64,000 nt of DNA from an uncultured Oscillibacter sp. (GCA_910589315.1 CAJUTB010000001.1:1-64000), one strand, 5' to 3'; counted from the stretch's first letter, positions 8,106 through 16,703 are shown. Translations and numbers: made by a program. The notes: a model not told the origin generated them from the letters alone.

Positions 8106-9596
8106 TTACACCGTCCGCAGAAAACGGAGGAAGGCTTCTTTTCCCTCGGGAGTCCGCTTGTAAACACCTGCGTGTTCCAGAACCTGGGCAAACACAAGCC
8201 CTGTTTCTTTTTCGACAATTTCCAGAGCATTTTCTGCCGTGATGTCGTATTTGCCGCGGAAACCTTCCGCCCAGGCGGCGTGTTTTTCCGTCAGCTTGCT
8301 GGCGTGGAGGTCCTTGCCAGTGGCCAGGGCGCCGGCGACTGCGGCAAGCTCCGCCTTCAAACGGGCGGGCAGAACCGCGAGTCCCATAACCTCGATCAGT
8401 CCGATATTTTCCTTCTTGATGTGGTGCAGCTCGTCATGCGGATGATAAAGGCCGAGCGGGTATTGGTCCGTTGTGAGGTTGTTCCGAAGAACCAGGTCCA
8501 GCTCATACTTTTCACCCCGGCGGCGGGCAATTGGCGTGATCGTATTATGGGGAGTGTTGTCCGTTTCCGCGTAGATGACCGCCGCTTCGTCTGTGTAGCC
8601 CCGCCAGAGGGTCAATATGTGATCGGCAAGATCTATCAACCGCTCCGGGTTTTGTGCGGCGATGCGGATAACCGACATGGGCCACTTGACAATTCCGCTT
8701 TCTACGTCCTCGTACCCGGGAAAGGTAAAGGGCGTTTCTACAGGAGCTTTGGCCATAGCAAAGGTATAGCGTCCGCCCTGGAAATGGTCATGGGCAAGAA
8801 TCGAACCGCCGACTATCGGAAGATCTGCATTGGAACCGACAAAATAGTGAGGGAACTGCCGGATAAAATCCAGGAGCTTTCCAAAACAGGCGCGGTCGAT
8901 TTTCATGGGAGTATGCTCCCGGTTCAAACAAATGCAATGCTCATTATAATACACATACGGGGAATATTGCAGGAACCAGGGGGAACCGTTGATGGTAATG
9001 GGGACCATTCGATGATTCTGACGGGCGGGGTGGTTTACCCGGCCTGCATAGCCCTCGTTTTCCGCGCAGAGCTGACAGCGGGGGTATTCGGAGGCGGGAA
9101 GGTCCCGTGCGGCGGCGATGGCCTTGGGGTCCTTTTCCGGCTTGGAGAGGTTGATGGTGATATCCAAATCTCCGTACGCAGTGGGGGCCTTCCACTGCAT
9201 ATCTTTCGCTATGCGGTCCCGGCGGATGTAGTTGGTATCCTGGCTGAATTTGTAATACCAATCGGTGGCCTGCTCCGGAGAACGGGCATACAACTCCTGG
9301 AATTTTTCAATCACTTGGGCGGGGCGGGGGGTCAAACGGCCCATCAGTTCCGTATCAAACAAATCGCGGTAGACGACGGAATTTTCCGTCAGCACGCCGC
9401 GGGCACAGGCGTCGTTCAGCAATTCTTCTAGGACAGGAGCTAGTTCGATGTTGTCCCAGTTTTGATTTAGCTCCGTATAACTGTCCAGTTTTAATACATC
9501 CAGTATCGTATTAATGGCCCAGATGTACTCGCTTTCTTCAATCAGGCCCGTTTGCAGCGCGTAGGCGGCCAGCTTGGAAACGGTTTCGTTGACCAT
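8106..9596 (-). CDS. galT: UDP-glucose--hexose-1-phosphate uridylyltransferase (Firmicutes type)
   Basis: GalT transfers UMP from UDP-glucose to galactose-1-phosphate, giving UDP-galactose and glucose-1-phosphate. At 496 residues this is the long Firmicutes class (GalT family 2), not the 350-residue E. coli class. Typical segments include RCQLCAENEGYAGR near residue 196, and GGSILAHDHFQGGRY near 285, which contains the His-x-His catalytic motif. GGAGG lies seven bases before the ATG at 9596. It is the last gene of galK-galE-galT, 12 bases after galE, and ends at a terminator. Confidence 0.95.
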   Translation of the reverse strand: MVNETVSKLAAYALQTGLIEESEYIWAINTILDVLKLDSYTELNQNWDNIELAPVLEELLNDACARGVLTENSVVYRDLFDTELMGRLTPRPAQVIEKFQELYARSPEQATDWYYKFSQDTNYIRRDRIAKDMQWKAPTAYGDLDITINLSKPEKDPKAIAAARDLPASEYPRCQLCAENEGYAGRVNHPARQNHRMVPITINGSPWFLQYSPYVYYNEHCICLNREHTPMKIDRACFGKLLDFIRQFPHYFVGSNADLPIVGGSILAHDHFQGGRYTFAMAKAPVETPFTFPGYEDVESGIVKWPMSVIRIAAQNPERLIDLADHILTLWRGYTDEAAVIYAETDNTPHNTITPIARRRGEKYELDLVLRNNLTTDQYPLGLYHPHDELHHIKKENIGLIEVMGLAVLPARLKAELAAVAGALATGKDLHASKLTEKHAAWAEGFRGKYDITAENALEIVEKETGLVFAQVLEHAGVYKRTPEGKEAFLRFLRTV

Positions 9597-9608
9597 AAGA
9601 CACCTCCG

Positions 9609-10598
9609 TTATTTATCAAATCCGTTGGGATGCGCTTTGTGCCAGTTCCAGGCAGAGGCAACGATGGTTTCCAGGCGGTCATACTGCGGCTTCCAGCCCA
9701 AAACCGTTTTCGCCTTCTCCGAGGACGCCACAAGCTGCGCGGGGTCCCCAGCCCGCCGGGGACAGACTTCCGCGGGGATCGGATGCCCGGTGACGCTGCG
9801 GGCCACCTCTATAACCTCCTTCACCGTAAAACCAACGCCATTACCGAGATTGAACACGTCGCTTTTGCCGCCGTTCATCAGATAATCCAAAGCCAAAATA
9901 TGAGCTTGGGCCAGGTCGGTGACATGAATATAATCCCGGACACAGGTTCCGTCCTTCGTGGGGTAGTCGCCGCCAAAAATGGATATCTTTTCCCGCTTGC
10001 CAAGAGGAACCTGAAGAATCAGCGGAATCAAATGCGTTTCGGGGTCGTGCGCTTCGCCGATGCTGCCGGAAATGTGCGCGCCGCAGGCGTTGAAATACCG
10101 AAGGGCCACGTAATGCATGGGATGGGCCTGGCTGGTCCAGCTCATCATTTTCTCCATCGCCAGCTTTGTTTCGCCGTAGCAGCTTGTAGGAGCGGTCCTG
10201 TCGCTTTCCAGAATCGGAACCCGTTCCGGTTCGCCGTAAGCCGCAGCAGTGGAGGAAAAAACAATCTTATCAATTCCGTGAGCTACCATCGACTGAAGCA
10301 GAACCGTAGTGCCATACAGATTATTGTCATAATACTTGAGCGGGGCGGTCATGGATTCTCCAACCTGGGAAAATGCGGCAAAATGTATAACGCCCTCAAT
10401 TTTCTCGCGGTCGAAAATCTGGTCAATGGATTTGCGGTCGCGGATGTCAATTTGATAAAAGCGCGCTTTGGGGTGGATAGCGGATTGAAAGCCGGTGATC
10501 AAGTTGTCTGCGGCGACTACGTCGCGGCCTGCGTCAAGGAGTTCATAGATGGTGTGGGAGCCGATGTAACCGGCTCCGCCAAGAACCAGAATTGCCAT
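9609..10598 (-). CDS. galE: UDP-glucose 4-epimerase
   Basis: GalE interconverts UDP-galactose and UDP-glucose with bound NAD. The 329-residue protein has the Rossmann motif GGAGYIGS at residues 6-13, the catalytic Ser-Thr-Ala region SSTAAAYG, the YxxxK motif in CYGETK near residue 140, and the MDYIHVTDLA-type segment RDYIHVTDLAQAH. Length is normal. A strong TAGGAGG precedes the ATG at 10598. It is the middle gene of the Leloir operon, 93 bases after galK in a gap that holds three hairpins. Confidence 0.95.
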   Translation of the reverse strand: MAILVLGGAGYIGSHTIYELLDAGRDVVAADNLITGFQSAIHPKARFYQIDIRDRKSIDQIFDREKIEGVIHFAAFSQVGESMTAPLKYYDNNLYGTTVLLQSMVAHGIDKIVFSSTAAAYGEPERVPILESDRTAPTSCYGETKLAMEKMMSWTSQAHPMHYVALRYFNACGAHISGSIGEAHDPETHLIPLILQVPLGKREKISIFGGDYPTKDGTCVRDYIHVTDLAQAHILALDYLMNGGKSDVFNLGNGVGFTVKEVIEVARSVTGHPIPAEVCPRRAGDPAQLVASSEKAKTVLGWKPQYDRLETIVASAWNWHKAHPNGFDK

Positions 10599-10623
10599 AA
10601 GGAGTCCTCCTAGTTAAAAGTTT

Positions 10624-10697
10624 CGCCCGCCTTTTCAAAGGCGGCGGGGTGCAGGGGCAGAGTCCCTGCGCCGGAGCTTGAGGCGGGAGCCTCAATA
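10624..10697. repeat. Cluster of three short hairpins between galK and galE
   Basis: Three inverted repeats lie in tandem: CCGCCTTT/AAAGGCGG at about 10628-10647, GCAGGG/CCCTGC at about 10652-10671, and GAGGC/GCCTC at about 10680-10693. The block has no T-run and lies between cotranscribed genes, so it looks like an intergenic palindromic element or mRNA processing/stability structure, not a full terminator. Whether it recurs elsewhere in the genome cannot be seen here. Confidence 0.5.
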
Positions 10698-11984
10698 AAC
10701 AACTGTACAGCCGCCTTGCGGACGAATCCGCAAAACATGACACATTCCAGGCCCCAGAAGCGATTCCATGCCGGTCTTAAACTCATTCAGCTTTTCGTTG
10801 GGCACGAACGCCTGAATAGTTCCAGCAAAGCCGCCGCCGTGGACGCGGATGGCGCCGGTTCCGCCCAGCAGTTCCCGGCCTATGGCAAGGGCCATGGGAA
10901 TTGCCTGCTCCTTCGGCGCAGTGATGGACCAGGTGTTTTGCAGATGCAAGGCGGAGGAAATGCCGGAGGCGTTCACCAGCGCGAGGAAGGCGGAGAAATC
11001 ACCGGCCTTGAGGGCCCGGGCCTCCTGCACGGCACAGCGGTCGTCGTCGTAAAAATGCAGGGCGCGGAGAACGGCGCGGTCGCCGCAGGTCTTCCGCAGG
11101 GTGGGAATCGCGGCGCGGAAGTCCGCCTCGGGAACTTCCCGGAGAACGGTTTTGCCAAAGTGGGCGGCAACGGCGCACATCTCAAAGGTGATGTCGGCGT
11201 AATCGCCGGTGAGGTCGGCGTGGCAGGAGCCGGTATCGACGATGCAAAGAGCGTGGCCGGACTGGGAGAAATCATAATCCGCTTTTTCCAGGACAGGCGC
11301 GGCGGGATCGGCAAAGTCAATGGAGATTGCACCGCCGACAGACGCGCCCATTTGATCCATAAGGCCGCAGGGCTTGCCGAAGTAGACGTTTTCCGCGAAC
11401 TGGCCGATTTTGGCCAGTTCGACGGAATTCAACGCACCGTTGCAGAAAAAGCGGTTGAGAATGTTGCCGATTAAAATTTCGTAAGCGGCGGAGGAGGAGA
11501 GTCCGGAACCGGAAAGAACGTTGGATACCGCGTAGGCATCGAAGCCGCGGAGGGAGTAGCCAAGTTCGGCAATTTTCGCCGCAACGCCGCGGACCAGGGC
11601 GGCGGAGGTGTTGGCTTCTTCGGGCTTAACGGCGAGGTCATCAAGGGCGACTTCCAGAGCAGGATACCCTTCAGAGTGAATACGGATACGGTTTATTTCG
11701 TTTGGCGCGGCGCAGGCGAGAAGGTCCAGGCCGACGCTGGCGCAGAGAACATGGCCGTGCTGATGGTCGGTGTGGTTGCCGCCGATTTCGGTGCGGCCGG
11801 GGCCGCTGAACAGACCGGCTGCGGGAGCAGAGTTTTCGGGGAAATCTGCGAGGAAGGACTCTGTAACGTGAATGGCCCGCCGGCGGGCCTGTTCCAGGCC
11901 GCCGTCCGGGGCGTATACGGCGGTGAGAGCCTGGTCGCAGCCGCCGTTTTGCAGGGCTTGGAGAAGTTGGGTGCAGGAATACAT
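10692..11984 (-). CDS. galK: Galactokinase (GHMP family)
   Basis: The 430-residue protein phosphorylates galactose at C1 with ATP, the first committed Leloir step. It shows the galactokinase signature GPGRTEIGGNHTDHQHG near residue 62, the GHMP glycine-rich ATP loop VLSGSGLSSSAAYE near 160, and the C-terminal GHMP motif VHGGGFAGTIQAF near 390. It is somewhat longer than typical GalK because of an N-terminal extension of about 30 residues. The ATG at 11984 is preceded by AAGGAGG; the frame is open 24 codons further, across the promoter, so the upstream start is rejected. First gene of the operon. Confidence 0.92.
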   Translation of the reverse strand: MYSCTQLLQALQNGGCDQALTAVYAPDGGLEQARRRAIHVTESFLADFPENSAPAAGLFSGPGRTEIGGNHTDHQHGHVLCASVGLDLLACAAPNEINRIRIHSEGYPALEVALDDLAVKPEEANTSAALVRGVAAKIAELGYSLRGFDAYAVSNVLSGSGLSSSAAYEILIGNILNRFFCNGALNSVELAKIGQFAENVYFGKPCGLMDQMGASVGGAISIDFADPAAPVLEKADYDFSQSGHALCIVDTGSCHADLTGDYADITFEMCAVAAHFGKTVLREVPEADFRAAIPTLRKTCGDRAVLRALHFYDDDRCAVQEARALKAGDFSAFLALVNASGISSALHLQNTWSITAPKEQAIPMALAIGRELLGGTGAIRVHGGGFAGTIQAFVPNEKLNEFKTGMESLLGPGMCHVLRIRPQGGCTVVY

Positions 11985-12020
11985 AATCGCCGCCTCCTTG
12001 TGTTTTTTGATTGCGGAAAC

Positions 12021-12049
12021 AGTATATTGAATTTTTAGTAAAAATTCAA
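12021..12049 (-). promoter_or_regulatory. galKET promoter with a perfect 23-bp operator-like palindrome
   Basis: Minus-strand TTGAAT (12049-12044) is spaced 17 bases from TATACT (12026-12021). The -35 box and the whole spacer form a perfect palindrome, 11-bp arms TTGAATTTTTA and TAAAAATTCAA around one central base (12027-12049). A repressor bound here would block RNA polymerase directly. A shorter palindrome TGTAATTTACA lies at 12079-12089. The neighbouring LacI-type regulator is a candidate, although LacI operators usually have a central CG. Confidence 0.75.
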
Positions 12050-12105
12050 GCCCCAATTTTCGGGTTGAAAAACTTTGGTGTAATTTACAAAAAGCCGCCT
12101 TGGAT

Positions 12106-13137
12106 TTAGCAGTTTTGACCGGAGACTGGACCGGTGCTGCGGCGTACGGTGAGGGTGGGCGGAACCACCACTTTTAACGGCAGCGTCCGCAGAGGCGTTT
12201 TTCCCGGCAGAACGGCGCGCTCGGACAAAAGACGCAGCGCGGCCCGCGCCATTTCTTCTTCCTGGGCGGAAATGGAGGTCAGCGGCGGGTCCAAAAGCGC
12301 GGAACGGGGCGTGTCGTTGAACGACACCACCGACATTTCCTCCGGCACCCGCCAGCCCGCTTCCCGCAGGGCCAGCAGTGCGCCGACGGCGGTTTCCTCA
12401 TTGGCGCAGAGCAGAGCCGTAGGGGGAACGTTCCCGCCGGACAGCCGGGCGCGAACCGCCTGGGCCGCGGCGGATGCCTCCATGGGGCAGTCAATGAACG
12501 CGGCCCGCAGGCCCAGGGCTTCTGTGAGCCGCCGGAAGTATTGGCGGCGTATTTCCGGGGCCGGACGGCGGCGGTCGTCCAGCTTGCGCTCCGGACCAAC
12601 AAAGCCTATGTGGCGGTGTCCCAGATTTGCCAAGTGTTCCAGCGCCAGGGAAATGCCCAGCTCAAAGCCTAAAACCACGGAGTCAAACCGGCTCTCAAAG
12701 GGCGAGGAGTCCAGAAAAACCAGATTCGGGCTTTGCGCAGCCAGGGCGTCGATTTCTTCCGCCGTGAAAATACCTACCGCCGCTATGCCGTCCAGGGGCG
12801 TTTCGTCCGGCGGCAGAGTAAAGCCGGACCCCAGCGGAACACAGGCGTATTTCTGATCCTGGCAGTTCTGACGGACATAATCGCTCAAATAGAGATAATA
12901 GGGGTCGTCCAGCTGCTGTTCCGGCGTCAGCATTTCCGCAAGTCCCAGCCGGAGACGGACCTTCGGCGCACGGCCGCGGCGGCTGCGGGTGGCAGTGTAG
13001 TTCAGCCGTCCGGCTTCTTCCAGAACTTTCCGGCGGGCCTCCGGGGTCACGGAAAGCGACGGGTCGCCGGAGAGAATGCGGGAGATGGTCGCCGTGGAAT
13101 AGCCGGTGCGGTTCGCCAGCTCTTTCAGGGTTGCCAT
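12106..13137 (-). CDS. LacI-family transcriptional regulator
   Basis: The 343-residue protein has the LacI helix-turn-helix at residues 1-50 (MATLKELANRTGYSTATISR then LSGDP.LSVTPEARRKV) and a periplasmic-binding-protein-like effector domain from about 60 to 335. The order and spacing of HTH, hinge and ligand domain are standard, and the SFNDTP segment near 275 is typical. GGAGG-like sequence precedes the ATG. It lies upstream of the gal operon in the same direction and 18 bases after the GntR gene. Repression of galKET in response to a sugar is the natural inference, but the operator there is not a classic LacI site. Confidence 0.9.
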   Translation of the reverse strand: MATLKELANRTGYSTATISRILSGDPSLSVTPEARRKVLEEAGRLNYTATRSRRGRAPKVRLRLGLAEMLTPEQQLDDPYYLYLSDYVRQNCQDQKYACVPLGSGFTLPPDETPLDGIAAVGIFTAEEIDALAAQSPNLVFLDSSPFESRFDSVVLGFELGISLALEHLANLGHRHIGFVGPERKLDDRRRPAPEIRRQYFRRLTEALGLRAAFIDCPMEASAAAQAVRARLSGGNVPPTALLCANEETAVGALLALREAGWRVPEEMSVVSFNDTPRSALLDPPLTSISAQEEEMARAALRLLSERAVLPGKTPLRTLPLKVVVPPTLTVRRSTGPVSGQNC

Positions 13138-13155
13138 GCGTTACACCTCCCCGCG

Positions 13156-13815
13156 TCATACGCCGCTGTCCAGATGGATGATGCCTTTGGGCTTTTCCAG
13201 GTGGTCCAGAGCGGCTTCGTAGCTGCGGCCTACCGCTCCGGCGCATATATTCTCAACGATGGCCCGATGCTCTCGGAGGGTTGCCTTCATGCGGCCCTCC
13301 TGCCCCAGGGAGAGGGCAATCTGGCGGCTCATTTGATAATGGAAATTGTCGAAGGTCTCGGAAATGGCGGCATTTTGCAGGTAATAGACAATGGTTTCGT
13401 GGAAGTCCTGGTCATACTGGGCAAATTCCTCAATGGAATGACTGCCGTTCAAAACGGTTTCCTGGCACTGCAAGAGGGCTTTTAATTTGGCAAAGGTCTT
13501 GCGGGCGGCGGGGGTCTCGAAGTCCCGGGCCAGCTGAACGACGCAGAAGCCCTCCAGCGCACAACGGATCTGGTACGTTTCCAGGAGGTCCTGTTCGGTC
13601 ATCTTGTGGAGGCGGAACCCCTTGCTGGGGAGTACGTCAAGGTAGCCCTCCTGAGCCAGACGCTGGATGGCGTCCCGGACCGGGGTGCGGGAAATACCCA
13701 AGGTTTGGGAGACTTTTGTTTCGGAGTAAATGAGGCTGGGCTGAAAATCGCCCTGTATGATCATGGATTTCAGGCGTTCATACGCTTGGATCTGCAAAGG
13801 TTTGACAAATTTCAT
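13156..13815 (-). CDS. GntR-family (FadR-type) transcriptional regulator
   Basis: The 219-residue protein has a winged helix-turn-helix at residues 1-70 (IYSETKVSQTLGISRTPVRDAIQRL is the core) and an all-helical FCD effector domain from about 85 to 210, the FadR subgroup. Metal-ligand type residues (Asp and His in QDFHE, HREHR-like and LDHLE segments) are consistent with FCD proteins that bind small carboxylates. GGAGGG lies before the ATG. It is divergent from the dehydrogenase-kinase pair, and each of the two facing promoters carries the same operator, so it most likely represses itself and that pair in response to a sugar acid. Confidence 0.9.
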   Translation of the reverse strand: MKFVKPLQIQAYERLKSMIIQGDFQPSLIYSETKVSQTLGISRTPVRDAIQRLAQEGYLDVLPSKGFRLHKMTEQDLLETYQIRCALEGFCVVQLARDFETPAARKTFAKLKALLQCQETVLNGSHSIEEFAQYDQDFHETIVYYLQNAAISETFDNFHYQMSRQIALSLGQEGRMKATLREHRAIVENICAGAVGRSYEAALDHLEKPKGIIHLDSGV

Positions 13816-13847
13816 GGACCGGCCCTCCTGTTTTGGTATGGAATCCT

Positions 13848-13877
13848 ATTGTACACCATACCGGGATACCGGTCAAC
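13848..13877 (-). promoter_or_regulatory. GntR gene promoter with embedded operator
   Basis: Minus-strand TTGACC (13876-13871) is spaced 17 bases from TACAAT (13853-13848). The -35 and spacer contain the operator GTTGACCGGTATCCCGGTAT (13877-13858), whose core is an imperfect palindrome ACCGGTATCCCGGT. This gives autoregulation by the GntR protein. Confidence 0.8.
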
Positions 13878-13944
13878 GGATACTGGCAAAATGCTGGAAA
13901 AAGGCTTGAAAAATTGAGCGAAAGGGAGAAAGTGCGGAAAAGCG

Positions 13945-13974
13945 GTTGACCGGTATACCGGTATGTGGTATAGT
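13945..13974 (+). promoter_or_regulatory. Dehydrogenase/kinase operon promoter with embedded operator
   Basis: TTGACC (13946-13951) is spaced 17 bases from TATAGT (13969-13974). The -35 and spacer contain GTTGACCGGTATACCGGTAT (13945-13964), whose core ACCGGTATACCGGT is a perfect palindrome. It matches the operator of the opposite promoter in 19 of 20 bases when that one is read on its own strand. Confidence 0.82.
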
Positions 13975-14035
13975 GCCGGTATTGACAAACAAACCGCATG
14001 GCAACGGACTTGAATATGGAAAGGATGCATTTGTT

Positions 14036-14932
14036 ATGAAAAAAGTTGGATTCATTGGTCTTGGCATTATGGGCGGGCCTATGGCGAAAAACCTGCTGAA
14101 CGCCGGCGTAGATTTGACCGTCTGCGACCTGAACGCGTCCATTGTGGAGCAGTTCGCAGCCGCCGGAGCCAAACAGGGCACGGCGGCGGAAATCGGCGCG
14201 TCCTGCGACGTGATCTTCACCATCCTGCCGAACGGCGGCATTGTGCAGGAGATTTTCTTCGGGGAAAACGGCGTGGCCTCCACCGTCCGGCCCGGCGCGG
14301 TGGTCTGCGATTGCAGCTCCGTGACGCCCCAGGAATCCCAGAGCTGCTTTGAAAAATTCCAGAAAATGGGCGTCGGTTTTGTGGACGCCCCCGTCAGCGG
14401 CGGCGAGCCGAAAGCCATCGACGGAACGTTAGCCTTTATGGCCGGCGGCAGAGAGGCGGATTTTGACACGCTGAAGCCCTTCTTTGACCATATGGGCGCG
14501 TCTGCCATGCTGGTGGGGGAGAGCGGCAGCGGCAGCGTTACCAAACTGGCGAACCAGGTAATTGTCAACCTCAACATCGCCGCGGTGTCGGAGGCGTTCG
14601 TGCTGGCGTCCAAGGCGGGCGTGGACCCCTGGAAGGTCTATCAGGCAATTCGCGGCGGACTGGCGGGCAGCGTTATTCTGGACGCGAAGCTCCCCAAAAT
14701 CGTGGACCGGGATTTCAAACCCGGCGGAACCATTACCGTAAATCACAAGGACATCAAAAACGTCCTGGCAACCGCTCACGCCATTGACGTTCCCCTTCCC
14801 CTGACAGCCCAGCTTTTTGAGATCATGCAGTCTCTGAAGGTCTCCGGCCACATGGACGACGATCACTGCGGCCTGATTCAGTATTTTGAACGGCTGGCGG
14901 ACGTGACCGTCCAGAGCAGCCGGACGAACTGA
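14036..14932 (+). CDS. 3-hydroxyisobutyrate dehydrogenase family oxidoreductase, probably L-threonate dehydrogenase-like
   Basis: The 298-residue protein is a beta-hydroxyacid dehydrogenase. It has the nucleotide motif GFIGLGIMGGPMAKNL at residues 5-20, the substrate-binding DAPVSGGEPKAIDGTL near 117, and the catalytic Lys in KLANQVIV near 170. Relatives reduce tartronate semialdehyde (GarR) or oxidise L-threonate or D-erythronate (LtnD). Pairing with a four-carbon acid sugar kinase downstream favours the LtnD role: oxidation at C2 followed by phosphorylation. The ATG at 14036 is chosen for the GGAAAGGA upstream and the Rossmann start; the frame is open 30 codons further, into the promoter. 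Confidence 0.88.
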   Translation: MKKVGFIGLGIMGGPMAKNLLNAGVDLTVCDLNASIVEQFAAAGAKQGTAAEIGASCDVIFTILPNGGIVQEIFFGENGVASTVRPGAVVCDCSSVTPQESQSCFEKFQKMGVGFVDAPVSGGEPKAIDGTLAFMAGGREADFDTLKPFFDHMGASAMLVGESGSGSVTKLANQVIVNLNIAAVSEAFVLASKAGVDPWKVYQAIRGGLAGSVILDAKLPKIVDRDFKPGGTITVNHKDIKNVLATAHAIDVPLPLTAQLFEIMQSLKVSGHMDDDHCGLIQYFERLADVTVQSSRTN

Positions 14933-14948
14933 ACGGGAGGCGGGAACG

Positions 14949-16388
14949 ATGTACGAGGCAAAACGAACCGGTATAGAAGCGTTGTCCGCCTGGCCGGAGG
15001 TGGACGAGGCCGCCGTGGACCGGCTGCTGAATGCGGAAATCGCCGGAAATCACATGAAAATTGTCGTCCTGGACGACGACCCCACCGGCGTGCAGACGGT
15101 CCATGACGTTTCGGTGTACACCGATTGGAGCCGGGAAAGCATTGCGGCGGGCTTCGCGGAGGAAAACCGGCTGTTTTATGTGCTGACCAACTCCCGCGGC
15201 TTCACAGTGGAGCAGACCACACAGGCCCACCGGGAAATTGCCCGGACGGTGGCCGAGGTGTCCCGGACGCTGGGACGGGACTATCTTCTGATCAGCCGCA
15301 GCGACTCCACCCTGCGGGGACATTATCCCCTGGAAACGATGCTGCTGCAAGAGGAAACGGTAAAGGCGGGCGGCCCCGCCGCCGACGGCGAAATTCTCTG
15401 CCCGTTTTTCAAAGAGGGCGGACGCTATACCCTGGGAAACGTCCACTATGTCCGCTACGGCGGCGAGCTGGTTCCGGTGGGAGAGACGGAATTTGCCAAG
15501 GACAAAACCTTCGGCTATACGGCCTCCGACCTGCGGGATTACGTGGCGGAGAAAACCGGCGGGCAGTACCCGGCGGACCGCGTGACCTGCATCGCCTTGG
15601 AGGATCTGCGGGCGCAGGCTTATGAGAAAATGGAGGCGCAGCTTCTTGCGGTGCGGGACTTTGGAAAAATTGTTGTCAACGCGGTTGATTACTGCGACGT
15701 AAAAATATTCTGTGTAGCGTTGTACCGGGCCATGGCAAAGGGAAAACGGTTCTTGTTCCGCACGGCGGCGGCGTTGGTGAAGGTAATCGGCGGCATTTCC
15801 GACCAGCCCCTTCTGACCCGGCAGGATATGGTGAAGACCGAGACGAAAAACGGCGGCATTGTCGTCGTCGGGTCTCACACCCAGAAAACCACCGCCCAGC
15901 TCAACGCGCTGCTGGGCGTTCCCGGCACGGAGGGGATCGCCTTCAATTCAAACCTGGTGCTGGAAGGCGAGGCGGCGTTTGCAGCGGAGGTTGACCGCGT
16001 GATCCGCAGGAGCGAAGCCCTGATTTCAGCGGGCATTACGCCGGTTTGCTACACGGACCGGACCCTGCTGACCGTGGAGGGCGACACCAAGGAGGCGGCG
16101 CTTCTGCGTTCCGTGCGCATCTCCGAGGGCGTACAGGCATTGGTGGGGAGGCTTTCCGTCACACCGGCCTTTGTGATTGCAAAGGGCGGCATCACGTCCA
16201 GCGACGTGGGAACGAAGGCCCTGCGGGTGAAGCGGGCGAACGTCATGGGACAGATCAAACCGGGCATTCCGGTCTGGCAGACCGGCCCGGAGAGCAGGTT
16301 CCCCGGTATCCCGTATGTCATCTTCCCCGGCAACGTAGGAGAGGAGACAACCTTGAAGGAAGCGGTTGAAACGCTGCTGCAAATGTAA
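14949..16388 (+). CDS. Four-carbon acid sugar kinase (OtnK/DtnK/LtnK family)
   Basis: This 479-residue protein matches the former DUF1537 family, ATP-dependent kinases for 2-oxo-tetronates and D-threonate or D-erythronate. The N-terminal domain has the conserved IVVLDDDPTGVQTVHD near residue 38 and LISRSDSTLRGHYPLE near 113. The C-terminal nucleotide-binding domain contains VVVGSHTQKTTAQL near 305, FVIAKGGITSSDVG near 410 and IVFPGNVG-type sequence near 460. It follows the dehydrogenase by 16 bases with GGGAGG before the ATG, so the two work together. No aldolase (OtnC) or isomerase (OtnI) gene is next to them, so the pathway must be completed elsewhere. Confidence 0.88.
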   Translation: MYEAKRTGIEALSAWPEVDEAAVDRLLNAEIAGNHMKIVVLDDDPTGVQTVHDVSVYTDWSRESIAAGFAEENRLFYVLTNSRGFTVEQTTQAHREIARTVAEVSRTLGRDYLLISRSDSTLRGHYPLETMLLQEETVKAGGPAADGEILCPFFKEGGRYTLGNVHYVRYGGELVPVGETEFAKDKTFGYTASDLRDYVAEKTGGQYPADRVTCIALEDLRAQAYEKMEAQLLAVRDFGKIVVNAVDYCDVKIFCVALYRAMAKGKRFLFRTAAALVKVIGGISDQPLLTRQDMVKTETKNGGIVVVGSHTQKTTAQLNALLGVPGTEGIAFNSNLVLEGEAAFAAEVDRVIRRSEALISAGITPVCYTDRTLLTVEGDTKEAALLRSVRISEGVQALVGRLSVTPAFVIAKGGITSSDVGTKALRVKRANVMGQIKPGIPVWQTGPESRFPGIPYVIFPGNVGEETTLKEAVETLLQM

Positions 16389-16415
16389 AAAATCCGGCGT
16401 CGGAAAAGAAAAGGC

Positions 16416-16444
16416 TTGTAAAATCAAAGCGGATGGTGTATCAT
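16416..16444 (+). promoter_or_regulatory. Promoter of the small membrane protein gene
   Basis: TTGTAA (16416-16421), a 17-base spacer and TATCAT (16439-16444) lie about 48 bases before the ATG at 16493. Confidence 0.6.
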
Positions 16445-16492
16445 GAGTATGCATATCTGTGGATGTGAGATTTGAAACAGGAGGAGTCTACC

Positions 16493-16678
16493 ATGAGCAA
16501 AACCGCTAGTATGGTAATGAAGATCATTGGCGCAAGCCTGGCGTTCGCCGCGTTTATCTGCCTGCTGATCGGCGGCTGGCATGACTTGAGCGTTGGCTGC
16601 TGCGGCCTGAAGAAACGTTTTAGCCAGAAGTTCAGCTCTGAATATGACGACTACGCCGACGAGGAGCTGTATGACTGA
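16493..16678 (+). CDS. Small single-helix membrane protein of unknown function
   Basis: This 61-residue protein has one hydrophobic helix at about residues 8-27 (KIIGASLAFAAFICLLIGGW), a Cys pair in VGCCGLKKRF, and an acidic tail rich in Asp, Glu and Tyr. AGGAGG lies seven bases before the ATG at 16493. A promoter before it and a clear terminator after it show a stand-alone transcript. I do not recognise a family. Confidence 0.75.
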   Translation: MSKTASMVMKIIGASLAFAAFICLLIGGWHDLSVGCCGLKKRFSQKFSSEYDDYADEELYD

Positions 16679-16703
16679 CGCTCCGGCGTTCCAAACCGAA
16701 GAA

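Noticed and set aside
10624..10697. Integron attC-like or CRISPR-like repeat
   Set aside because: Only one copy is present, no integrase or cas gene is near, and it lies between cotranscribed gal genes.
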